6,178 nucleotides of DNA from NCBI GenBank assembly GCA_900553645.1, contig USEE01000093.1, positions 1 through 6,178 on the forward strand, given 5' to 3'. Source of the stretch: an uncultured Eubacteriales bacterium (lineage in GTDB: Bacteria > Bacillota_A > Clostridia > Christensenellales > Aristaeellaceae). A program made the position numbers and the translations under genes. Numbering within the stretch: the stretch's first letter is position 1; every line of letters starts with the position of its first letter. The notes below the pieces were generated by a model, which was not told the origin of the DNA, searched no databases, and saw nothing but the letters and a program-made list of their open reading frames with translations. This document shows, in pieces, positions 1 to 6,140 of this stretch.

Positions 1-4
1 GCGC

Positions 5-17
5 ATACACTGTGTCA
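5..17. promoter_or_regulatory. Possible second operator for the MerR-family regulator
   Basis: ACACTGTGTCA at 7-17 is identical to 107-117, the core of the dyad in the regulator's own promoter. The left arm here is ATACAC rather than TGACAC, so the dyad is imperfect. Both copies are followed by a GC-containing gap and then TGTATCA (27-33 here, 121-127 in the other copy). On the minus strand the same stretch contains a consensus -35 hexamer TTGACA (18 to 13), so it could belong to a divergent promoter whose -10 box lies beyond the left edge. The repetition is seen; the operator role is inferred. Confidence 0.4.
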
Positions 18-32
18 AGCCGCGCGTGTATC

Positions 33-76
33 AAAGCATCAGATGCTCATCCGATTTGTCGTATGCAGATGCTTTT
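33..76 (+). terminator. Possible intrinsic terminator of an upstream gene
   Basis: AAAGCATC (33-40) can pair with GATGCTTT (68-75), followed by one more T. A smaller perfect dyad AGCATC-A-GATGCT (35-47) competes with this fold. The long loop of 27 bases and short U tract make it weaker than the other two terminators in the window. It would serve a gene entering from the left on the plus strand, of which nothing else is visible. Confidence 0.3.
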
Positions 77-97
77 CATAAAATGCGCACGCGAGTA

Positions 98-128
98 TTG
101 ACTCTGACACTGTGTCAGGCTGTATCAT
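98..128 (+). promoter_or_regulatory. MerR-type promoter with 19-bp spacer and dyad operator
   Basis: A -35 box TTGACT (98-103) and a -10 box TATCAT (123-128) are separated by 19 bp, the over-long spacing typical of promoters that MerR-family proteins activate by DNA distortion. Inside the spacer is a perfect 15-bp inverted repeat (104-118; arms CTGACAC and GTGTCAG around T111), the usual place for a MerR dimer to bind. The predicted start site near 135 leaves a leader of about 36 nt before the ATG at 171. Boxes and dyad are seen directly; autoregulation is inferred from the position ahead of the regulator gene. Confidence 0.75.
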
Positions 129-170
129 ATATTTGAGCTCAATAAACTAAATCAGCACGGAGGTACCGCT

Positions 171-986
171 ATGCTGAAAATCGGAGATTTTTCGCGGCTG
201 GCGCGAATCAGCGTGAGGATGCTGCGCCACTATGACGAGATCGGACTGCTCGCACCCAGCGAGACGGACTGCTTCACCGGATACAGGTATTACGATGAAA
301 GCCAGCTTGCCATAGCGTACCGCATAACGGCGCTGCGGGACATGGGCTTCGGCCTTGCGGCGATAGGCGAAATGCTGAAGGCATACGGCGACCCGGAGGC
401 CATGGACATGTACATGGCTGACATGGAGATGCAGCTAAAAATGCAGATTGCCGACACTGAACGCAGGCTCAAGCTGATAGCCGACGCGCGAAAGCAGTTA
501 AGAGAGGAATGCAATATGAATTATAATGTTGAGGTAAAGACCCTGCCCGAGCGTTACGCGGCGTGCGTGCGCGTGACCCTGCCTCAGTATGAAGCCGAGG
601 GCGAGATGTGGCGCATACTGCGCGAAGAAACCGCGGCGCTTAATATAGTGCCCGCCGAACCGTGCGTGCGCTGCGCGGTATTCATGGACTGCGAATACAA
701 GGACGCCGACGTGGACGTTGAGATTCAAATGACCGTCAATGGCCAGTATCCCGACACCGAGCATGTGCGCTTTAAGACATTGCCCGAGATAACGTTCGCA
801 AGCTGCATACTAAGCGGCGGATATGAGCATCTGTCCGGCGTATACGCGGCGATAATCGAATGGGTGGGCGCAAACGGGTATGAGTGCGTCGGGCCGGTAT
901 TCAACATATACCGCGTAGGCCCCGCGGAAACCCGCAATCCAGACGAGTACATAACCGAAGTATGCTACGCTATCAGTAAGAAGTAA
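171..986 (+). CDS. MerR-family transcriptional regulator with GyrI-like effector-binding domain
   Basis: This is a 271-residue cytoplasmic DNA-binding regulator, the usual size for BmrR-type proteins. The N-terminus is a MerR winged helix-turn-helix: helix-turn-helix at about residues 3-22 (IGDFSRLARISVRMLRHYDE), the IGLLAP turn, the wing GYRYYD (37-42) and a second helical pair to about 70. A charged coiled-coil dimerisation helix spans about 78-113. Residues 116-271 resemble the GyrI-like/BmrR small-molecule-binding domain, with a late TEVCYAI strand; E263 may correspond to the acidic pocket residue known in BmrR. The start is supported by CGGAGGT (158-164), 7 nt before the ATG. The gene has its own 19-bp-spacer promoter and its own terminator. 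BmrR relatives often sense drugs or lipophilic cations and control efflux pumps, but no transporter is visible, so the ligand and target are unknown. An in-frame ATG at 516 with a Shine-Dalgarno-like sequence may give a shorter product. Confidence 0.9.
   Translation: MLKIGDFSRLARISVRMLRHYDEIGLLAPSETDCFTGYRYYDESQLAIAYRITALRDMGFGLAAIGEMLKAYGDPEAMDMYMADMEMQLKMQIADTERRLKLIADARKQLREECNMNYNVEVKTLPERYAACVRVTLPQYEAEGEMWRILREETAALNIVPAEPCVRCAVFMDCEYKDADVDVEIQMTVNGQYPDTEHVRFKTLPEITFASCILSGGYEHLSGVYAAIIEWVGANGYECVGPVFNIYRVGPAETRNPDEYITEVCYAISKK
501..518 (+). promoter_or_regulatory. Possible internal translation start within the MerR-family gene
   Basis: AGAGAGGA (501-508) lies 7 nt before an in-frame ATG (516-518, Met116). 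Met116 falls exactly where the coiled coil ends and the effector-binding domain begins, so initiation here would give a 156-residue free effector-binding domain. The Shine-Dalgarno match is only partial (GAGGA). Streptomyces TipA is a known MerR-family precedent for such an internal product. Use of this start is an inference. Confidence 0.3.
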
Positions 987-997
987 TTTTATTACCG

Positions 998-1039
998 AAA
1001 AGCATTCCCGCGCCTTAACCGGCATGGGAATGCTTTTTT
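998..1039 (+). terminator. Intrinsic terminator of the MerR-family gene
   Basis: AAAAGCATTCCC (998-1009) pairs perfectly with GGGAATGCTTTT (1026-1037), giving a 12-bp stem that runs into a six-base T tract (1034-1039). A small GCC/GGC pairing can form in the loop. It starts 12 nt after the stop codon and separates the regulator's transcript from the next gene. Confidence 0.9.
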
Positions 1040-1054
1040 AGGCTTATTCGGCCA

Positions 1055-1083
1055 TTGACTTGACGCGTGCGGTCATGTACAAT
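1055..1083 (+). promoter_or_regulatory. Sigma-A-like promoter of the hydrolase-like gene
   Basis: TTGACT (1055-1060) and TACAAT (1078-1083) are separated by exactly 17 bp, with transcription predicted to start near 1090. The normal spacing and lack of a TGACAC-type dyad argue against control by the neighbouring MerR-family protein. An overlapping TTGACG at 1060-1065 is only 12 bp from the -10 box and is not a usable alternative. Confidence 0.7.
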
Positions 1084-1090
1084 TGATTGG

Positions 1091-1104
1091 GCGCGAAATC
1101 GCGC
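1091..1104. promoter_or_regulatory. Candidate operator palindrome at the predicted transcription start
   Basis: GCGCGA-AA-TCGCGC is a perfect 6+6 inverted repeat lying at about +1 to +14 of the promoter just upstream. A repressor bound here would block initiation. As RNA, the two-base centre is too small for a full hairpin, so a DNA operator is the better reading. The protein that binds it is unknown; the neighbouring MerR-family protein uses a different dyad. Confidence 0.4.
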
Positions 1105-1133
1105 GGCACATTTCAAAAGGAGACGCTGCTAAA

Positions 1134-4100
1134 ATGAGCTTTGAAAGTTATGAAAAGGTATATGACGGGTACAGCACGCGCGGCACTACGCTGCGCGCGG
1201 GCGGTGCGGGAATGAGCCTTGCGCTTACCAAAAAGGCTGTAGCCGGCAAAAAATACCGTCTGTTTGTCGTGGGCGAAACCGCGCTGTTCTATCAATGGAA
1301 GGACGAGCCGGACTACCCGGCGCAGTACCGCACTGTTACTGACGCACTGGACACCGTGCACGCGCACGAGGCGCACTACTGCCTGAACCTGTCGTCCAAG
1401 CAGCCCGAAAAGTACATCCGCCGCGTATATAAGAAGGTGCTTTGGCCGCCGATGCTGTCCTATCTAGGCATGTCGCCCGTGCCAGACGACTGGTGCTTCG
1501 GCATATGGGCGCGCGCCGATAAGCTGAAGTTTGCCGAGGGCGGCTACCTGCGCATGAAGGTTGAGGTATATTATAAGAAGGACGGCGTGAATCGCCATTC
1601 GGTCGCGCTGCCGCCCGATGAAGTACATACAATCGATCTAAGCGAAGGCACATGGAACTGGCGCGAGCTAAAGCAGGATTTATACCTCAAGCACGACAGC
1701 ATAGCGCATGTGGGCGTATGGGTTGAGGGCGCAAATTACAGCGGCAGCGTGTACGTCGAGCGCGCGTTTTTGACCGCCTCCAGCGGCGAGAACCTGCTGC
1801 CCGACTTCGACGTGCCGGTCGCGGACAAGGAGCTGTTCGACTGGACGGCGCAGTACCTCAGCCGCAAGGAATGGCCTGAATTTGAGGTTAAGCTAAACGG
1901 CAAGGTTATATTCAGCGGTGAACGCTTTGAGCGCTGCCATCTGGATTCCGAGTGGGCTATCGATCTGCCTGCCGATATGCTGAGCGGCAATGCCGAACTG
2001 GAAATAAAGCTCATATCCGACTATCACGAACCTGTGCCCTACATCGTGCGCGAGGTTGGCGTGATCGAGCAGCCCGCGGGTGCGATTGCGCTGATCGCGT
2101 GCAGCCAGATCGCGTCGGTAAGCGGCGGCGCGCATGTGCTGCTGCGCACTGACAAGCCGAATGCGGTGGTCAAATTCCGCTCCCCCGACGGCAGGCTTTC
2201 GGGTGAAAGCGAATATCACTTTGCCGAGGCAGGACTACACGGCGTGCGCCTTGCCTGCGAAAAGGCATGTGCAAACGCAGCGTTTGAGTTCAGCTGCGGC
2301 GGCTTGACTGTCAAGGGCGAAATACCGCAGGTCGTCGAGCGCGGAGTGGACAACGTAGTCACCGGCACGGGCGACATGATCTACATCGAGCAGCGTTTGG
2401 ACTATGTTGAGGAATACCTGAGCTGGTACATATCCAATGGCGTGGGCAATCTGCTGACCATACGCCCCACCTACCGCTGGTGCGGCACGCGCACGCTCAA
2501 CCCGGACGTGTGGAAGCTGGTCACGCGCGTACTTAATGAGATGGACATACACTATGTGCTGATGCTGGACGGCCGCGAGCTGCCCGGAATAAGTACCAAC
2601 CCCGACGATGAGATGCTATCGGGCGCGGGCTATCACGGCCGTCAGGAGCACGAGCGCGACGGCGCGGCGTACTACTGGGGCACGCGCAGCGGCTCCGAGT
2701 CGGATATGACTGAGCAGTACGGCGATATGACTCAGCGTGCCTATGAGGAAGACCCCAAGCACACGGGCGGCAATCATGCACCTGTCAACTTTAACTACGT
2801 CGGCGACGACATATACCTTTACCGCGACCCGATGATACCGCGCGACAACCGCGAGGGCATGGCCAAATCGGTCGCCGCGCTGTCTGCCGCACGCTTTGGC
2901 GCGCCGCGTCACACCGGCCCGTCGGTCATGTTCAAGTACATGTTCGATGCGGGCTATGATTGGCTGGGCGCAGAGACGATGTATGGTTCGATGGAGCCGC
3001 TGATGGCGTTCTTGCGCGGCGCAAGCTGGGCGCACGGCACCGACAGCATGGGCGTGCATCACGCGGTGCAGTGGTCGTCCTCGCCGCAGGACGCGCCCGA
3101 GCACTTCCGCCGCTACCGGCTGGCGCTTTACGTATCGTACATGCAGGGCGCGACCGAGATAAACACCGAGGAAGGTCTATGGCATCTGGAGGAGTACTAT
3201 TCGCATTTCCACCGCTTCAGCGCGGGCTGCGGCGGGCATCAGAAGCAGCAGCAGGACTTCTACCGCTATGTCGCGTCACACACGCGCAGCGGCCGATTCC
3301 ATACGCCTATGGGACTTATCCACGGCAGGTACGACGGCTGGCACGCGTTCGGCAATTCGCACCCGTGGGGCTGGCAGGACAAGAAGCTGTCCGAGGCCGA
3401 GCGCAGCTGGGATCTGCTGAAGACGATATATCCGCTCAGCAAGCCGGGCGCGGCGCTGTACATACACGGCTGCGACACCGATCACCCGGTGGGTTATCAT
3501 ACCGGCACGCCCATGGGCAATATCGACGCTCTGCCTATCGAAAGCGATGTTAAGCTGCTGGAAAACTACGGCGCGCTGGCGTTCATGGGCTATCACTGCG
3601 CCGAGGAAAGCGACTATGAAAAGCTGACCGAGTACGTCTCGCGCGGCGGCAAGCTGATGCTGACCCGCGCGCACATGACTGATACGACGTGGTTCGACGA
3701 TGTGGCTGAATATAAGCTGCATCAGGCCAAGGGCCATCCGTTTGCGTTCTGCGCGGGCGAACCGCACTATGTCGAGAACCACGCAAACGGCGCTTCCGTG
3801 CAGGTATGCGACAATGCGGCCGAGCCGACCGAAGTGCTGGCGCGCACTGACGAGGGACTGCCGCTGGTATGCGTATACGCGCTGGGCGAAGGTCAGGTGG
3901 TGCTGTTCAACGCGAAAGCATACCCCGCCAATGCCGCGATACGCCCGCTGTACGAGCAGCAAATTACCCGCCTGATGCAGGCTGAAACCGAAAAGGAACC
4001 CATCTGGGCCGAGACGGGCGACGACGTTGGCAGCGCGGTTTACGTACAGGACGACGGCGCGCGGCACGTATACCTGCTAGCCGTGGACTGGTACCGCCCG

Positions 4101-4367
4101 GAGAGCAACATCCGCACGGCGCGTGTGCGCGTGGGGCAGGATAAGTACGCAGTCGAAATGCCTTTCGGTACGATGATAAAATGCGTCGCAAAGGGCGATT
4201 GCGTGGCGTGGCCGCACAGCGAAAATGGCGAAGTGCTGTCGGTAGAGGACGGCAAAGCGCGCGTGCAGGGCAGCGGCGTGGTCAAGTTCACCGTCGGTAA
4301 GGCGGGCACGGCGCGCGAGGTCGAGATCGACTTTGCTCAGGCGGCAGTGCAGGAGATATGGTTTTAA
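1134..4367 (+). CDS. Large multidomain glycoside-hydrolase-like protein, family unassigned
   Basis: This is a 1077-residue protein with no signal peptide or membrane segment, so probably cytoplasmic. The ATG at 1134 is preferred because AAGGAG (1117-1122) precedes it by 11 nt; an in-frame TTG at 1083 overlaps the -10 box. I do not recognise the family. Residues 1 to about 410 look beta-rich and carbohydrate-binding-like, with a VGVWVEGA...GSVYVE pattern and a WPEFEVKLNGK...ELEIKLISDY jelly-roll-like stretch. Residues about 420-760 look like an alpha/beta-barrel catalytic region: IRPTYRW (443-449), MLDGRE (477-482), GAETMYG (612-618), QWSSSP (646-651), GATEINTEEGLW (672-683) and HGRYDGW (730-736). 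Residues about 760-900 resemble the Rossmann-like domain after the barrel in GH42-type enzymes (YGALAFMGYH 812-821, then VSRGGKLML 835-843). A beta-sandwich tail runs from about 956. Glu614, Glu675, Glu679 and Glu680 are candidate catalytic residues. It is transcribed alone, between its own promoter and terminator. Hydrolase activity and substrate are inferred only from architecture; a catalytically inactive relative is possible. Confidence 0.8.
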   Translation: MSFESYEKVYDGYSTRGTTLRAGGAGMSLALTKKAVAGKKYRLFVVGETALFYQWKDEPDYPAQYRTVTDALDTVHAHEAHYCLNLSSKQPEKYIRRVYKKVLWPPMLSYLGMSPVPDDWCFGIWARADKLKFAEGGYLRMKVEVYYKKDGVNRHSVALPPDEVHTIDLSEGTWNWRELKQDLYLKHDSIAHVGVWVEGANYSGSVYVERAFLTASSGENLLPDFDVPVADKELFDWTAQYLSRKEWPEFEVKLNGKVIFSGERFERCHLDSEWAIDLPADMLSGNAELEIKLISDYHEPVPYIVREVGVIEQPAGAIALIACSQIASVSGGAHVLLRTDKPNAVVKFRSPDGRLSGESEYHFAEAGLHGVRLACEKACANAAFEFSCGGLTVKGEIPQVVERGVDNVVTGTGDMIYIEQRLDYVEEYLSWYISNGVGNLLTIRPTYRWCGTRTLNPDVWKLVTRVLNEMDIHYVLMLDGRELPGISTNPDDEMLSGAGYHGRQEHERDGAAYYWGTRSGSESDMTEQYGDMTQRAYEEDPKHTGGNHAPVNFNYVGDDIYLYRDPMIPRDNREGMAKSVAALSAARFGAPRHTGPSVMFKYMFDAGYDWLGAETMYGSMEPLMAFLRGASWAHGTDSMGVHHAVQWSSSPQDAPEHFRRYRLALYVSYMQGATEINTEEGLWHLEEYYSHFHRFSAGCGGHQKQQQDFYRYVASHTRSGRFHTPMGLIHGRYDGWHAFGNSHPWGWQDKKLSEAERSWDLLKTIYPLSKPGAALYIHGCDTDHPVGYHTGTPMGNIDALPIESDVKLLENYGALAFMGYHCAEESDYEKLTEYVSRGGKLMLTRAHMTDTTWFDDVAEYKLHQAKGHPFAFCAGEPHYVENHANGASVQVCDNAAEPTEVLARTDEGLPLVCVYALGEGQVVLFNAKAYPANAAIRPLYEQQITRLMQAETEKEPIWAETGDDVGSAVYVQDDGARHVYLLAVDWYRPESNIRTARVRVGQDKYAVEMPFGTMIKCVAKGDCVAWPHSENGEVLSVEDGKARVQGSGVVKFTVGKAGTAREVEIDFAQAAVQEIWF

Positions 4368-4387
4368 CAGTCTCATGAAACGAAGCT

Positions 4388-4423
4388 TGCTCCCCCCGGT
4401 TTTACAGCCGGGGGAGCATTTTT
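4388..4423 (+). terminator. Strong terminator between convergent genes
   Basis: TGCTCCCCC (4388-4396) pairs with GGGGGAGCA (4410-4418). The stem can extend by GG/CC with one bulged C, and TTTTT follows (4419-4423). It lies 20 nt after the stop of the hydrolase-like gene. On the minus strand the same hairpin follows the nucleotidyltransferase stop codon directly but has only a poor U tract (AAGCTTCG), so termination should be stronger for plus-strand transcripts. Confidence 0.9.
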
Positions 4424-5198
4424 ACAGGCATTTATCCAATTCGTTTTCCAGCACGTCCGTGTAGCTTTGAACGCTGTCGCCGAGCGTTTGGGCATAATCC
4501 AGCGTATGTTTGTCGGCTTTGTATTTAGCAGGCGCTCTCCTTACCTCGACAGCCCGTGCAAGCGTCTCCGCACACGGGCATATTCCCTCGCGCAGCGCCC
4601 ACTCCCCCGCCGACGTTTTCGCTATGATCCTTCCGGTGCGGAGCGTATAGATGCACCTCGATATATCCAGCAGCCAGCCGTATGAGTAAAGGCTTCTATC
4701 GGTCTTCCGGGCATATTTGCGTATGGTTTCGCAGTGGCGTTTGGCGGCCAAAGCCAGTTCTGCATACTCAGGACGCTCAAACCGAATACGCACGTCGCGG
4801 CCGTGCAGCAAAATGCCGCTGTCCAGCAGTTCGCTCATACAAAAAGCGTCCAGCTTGTACTTATCAGTAATCCTTGCCCCGCTTGTTCCCCAGTATACGA
4901 CGCGATCCGGTTTGCCCGAAGCAAAAGCGTCCAGCGTAAGCATACCGCCTTCAAAGGCGCGGCAATACACGTCGCCAGTTGCTTCCATCATGGTTTCGCG
5001 CAGCGTCACAAGCCGCTTTGCCTGATCTTCTGAAATTTGCGTATTTGTCAAAACCAGTATATCTATATCACTCCAGCCGGGCCTAAAGTCATCCAGCGCG
5101 ACCGAGCCATACAGAAATACGGACGGTTCGCATGTGGACAGCAGCGCCGCAATGCGCCGCGTCATTTGGGTCAGCGCGGTTTGCAGTTCTTTATTCAA
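4422..5198 (-). CDS. Aminoglycoside-nucleotidyltransferase-like protein (DUF4111-type C-terminus)
   Basis: This 258-residue protein, the usual size for ANT(9)/ANT(3'')-type enzymes, would transfer a nucleotidyl group from an NTP to a hydroxyl-bearing substrate. The polymerase-beta-like signature is intact: FLYGS (28-32), then SDIDILV (43-49), with Asp44 and Asp46 as metal ligands. Glu83 in FEGGML is a candidate for the catalytic base known in AadA. The helical C-terminal half contains LLDISRCIYTLRTGRIIAKTSAGEWALRE, which matches the pattern of the DUF4111 aminoglycoside adenylyltransferase C-terminal domain. The start is a choice. TTG at 5198 leaves about 30 residues before the GS motif, as in relatives, with a weak AGCAGG 8 nt upstream; ATG at 5165 is the alternative (247 residues, no clear ribosome binding site). 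Its stop overlaps the U tract of the opposing terminator, and its start is 60 nt from the CRISPR array on the same strand. Drug resistance is not established; many such homologues are uncharacterised. Confidence 0.8.
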   Translation of the reverse strand: MNKELQTALTQMTRRIAALLSTCEPSVFLYGSVALDDFRPGWSDIDILVLTNTQISEDQAKRLVTLRETMMEATGDVYCRAFEGGMLTLDAFASGKPDRVVYWGTSGARITDKYKLDAFCMSELLDSGILLHGRDVRIRFERPEYAELALAAKRHCETIRKYARKTDRSLYSYGWLLDISRCIYTLRTGRIIAKTSAGEWALREGICPCAETLARAVEVRRAPAKYKADKHTLDYAQTLGDSVQSYTDVLENELDKCL

Positions 5199-5258
5199 TA
5201 TATGCGCCTGCTTTCTTCTTTGGGGATGGGGGTAGCGGCCGTATTGGGGCGTGGGATG

Positions 5259-5286
5259 GGGATTGTATCCTATCTGCGGGGAAAAG
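5259..5286 (-). repeat. Degenerate leader-distal CRISPR repeat
   Basis: This unit is exactly 61 nt before the next repeat. Its last 12 bases (TGCGGGGAAAAG) match the consensus, while the first 16 are largely replaced and the CCCCGC arm of the stem is lost. In crRNA orientation the 5' half survives and the 3' half, which supplies the handle, has decayed, as is usual for the final repeat of an array. The altered part contains TACAAT on the minus strand (5267 to 5262). Confidence 0.85.
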
Positions 5287-5319
5287 TTTTTGTGATAGAC
5301 CAACCCGCTTATTACGCTG

Positions 5320-5347
5320 GGATCAACCTCGCATACGCGGGGAAAAG
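5320..5347 (-). repeat. Variant CRISPR repeat with ATAC loop and altered handle
   Basis: It differs from consensus in the loop (ATAC instead of CCAT), in one stem base (CCTCGC instead of CCCCGC), and in the handle region (GGATCAA instead of GGATCAC). In the crRNA this gives a C-A mismatch in the stem and a UUGAUCC handle for the last spacer (5287-5319), which may therefore be processed less well. Confidence 0.9.
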
Positions 5348-5380
5348 GGCAAGGGAAGGCAACAAAATGAAGCAGATTAT

Positions 5381-5408
5381 GGATCACCCCCGCATACGCG
5401 GGGAAAAG
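5381..5408 (-). repeat. Variant CRISPR repeat with ATAC loop
   Basis: It is identical to consensus except for the four-base loop, ATAC instead of CCAT; the full 6-bp stem and the handle are kept. It shares the loop with the repeat at 5320, so this loop is probably the older form of the array. Confidence 0.9.
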
Positions 5409-6112
5409 GCCAGTGCGAGACACTAAAGCGAAGATCGCCAGGGATCACCCCCGCCCATGCGGGGAAAAGATCCTTGTAACCAGCATAGACAGCAGCGGCA
5501 TAGGATCACCCCCGCCCATGCGGGGAAAAGGCCATGTCGCAGCACCAGTCGGCGGCCTGCCGAGGATCACCCCCGCCCATGCGGGGAAAAGTTATACGCC
5601 TCCAGCACAGACTTGTAATGTGGAGGATCACCCCCGCCCATGCGGGGAAAAGCGGCGGCGGCCTGTGGGGCAATCGCCAGAGCGAGGATCACCCCCGCCC
5701 ATGCGGGGAAAAGTTAACGGCAACGACTTGACCGACACTAAAGTAAGGATCACCCCCGCCCATGCGGGGAAAAGAGATCGTCGGGCAGCTCAACGTCTAC
5801 CGGCTCGGGATCACCCCCGCCCATGCGGGGAAAAGCACATGCGAGGGCGTATGAGCATATATTAGCGAGGATCACCCCCGCCCATGCGGGGAAAAGTTGT
5901 CGCCGTCCGGCCCCTCGATGGGCGGCATGGGATCACCCCCGCCCATGCGGGGAAAAGCCCACCAGCGCGATCGTGGACCCGTCCACCAGAGGATCACCCC
6001 CGCCCATGCGGGGAAAAGCCGCTTATCTCGGGCTTTAGCTTGCTCGCCAGAGGATCACCCCCGCCCATGCGGGGAAAAGCACCACCGTACCGCTGTAACT
6101 CTCGTCGCGGTA

Positions 6113-6140
6113 GGATCACCCCCGCCCATGCGGGAAAAAG
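6113..6140 (-). repeat. CRISPR repeat with a G-to-A change closing the stem
   Basis: The consensus GCGGGGAAAAG reads GCGGGAAAAAG here, with the change at 6135. The outer base pair of the 6-bp stem is lost. It is the only deviation among the twelve CCAT-loop repeats, and lies next to the truncated right side of the array. Confidence 0.9.

Noticed and set aside
290..1025. Minus-strand open frames opposite the MerR-family gene
   Set aside because: They overlap a clear MerR-domain gene, lack ribosome binding sites, and one crosses the terminator at 998-1039.
1055..1104. Control of the hydrolase-like gene by the adjacent MerR-family protein
   Set aside because: The promoter has 17-bp spacing and no TGACACTGTGTCA-like dyad; its GC palindrome has a different sequence and lies downstream of the -10 box.
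1083..1133. In-frame TTG at 1083 as the start of the hydrolase-like gene
   Set aside because: It overlaps the -10 box (TACAAT, 1078-1083) upstream of the predicted start site and has no ribosome binding site, whereas the ATG at 1134 has one.
2616..4067. Long minus-strand open frames of 162 and 263 codons, and a plus-strand frame of 197 codons (2960-3553), inside the hydrolase-like gene
   Set aside because: GC-rich coding DNA leaves few stops in other frames. These have low-complexity Arg/Ala-rich or compositionally odd translations, no ribosome binding sites, and overlap a convincing gene.
4467..5033. Plus-strand open frames opposite the nucleotidyltransferase gene
   Set aside because: They are antisense to intact polymerase-beta-type and DUF4111-type motifs and show no domain of their own.
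5199..5423. Upstream extension of the nucleotidyltransferase frame to an ATG at 5423
   Set aside because: The extra 75 residues run through three CRISPR repeats and two spacers, and family members start about 30 residues before the GS motif.
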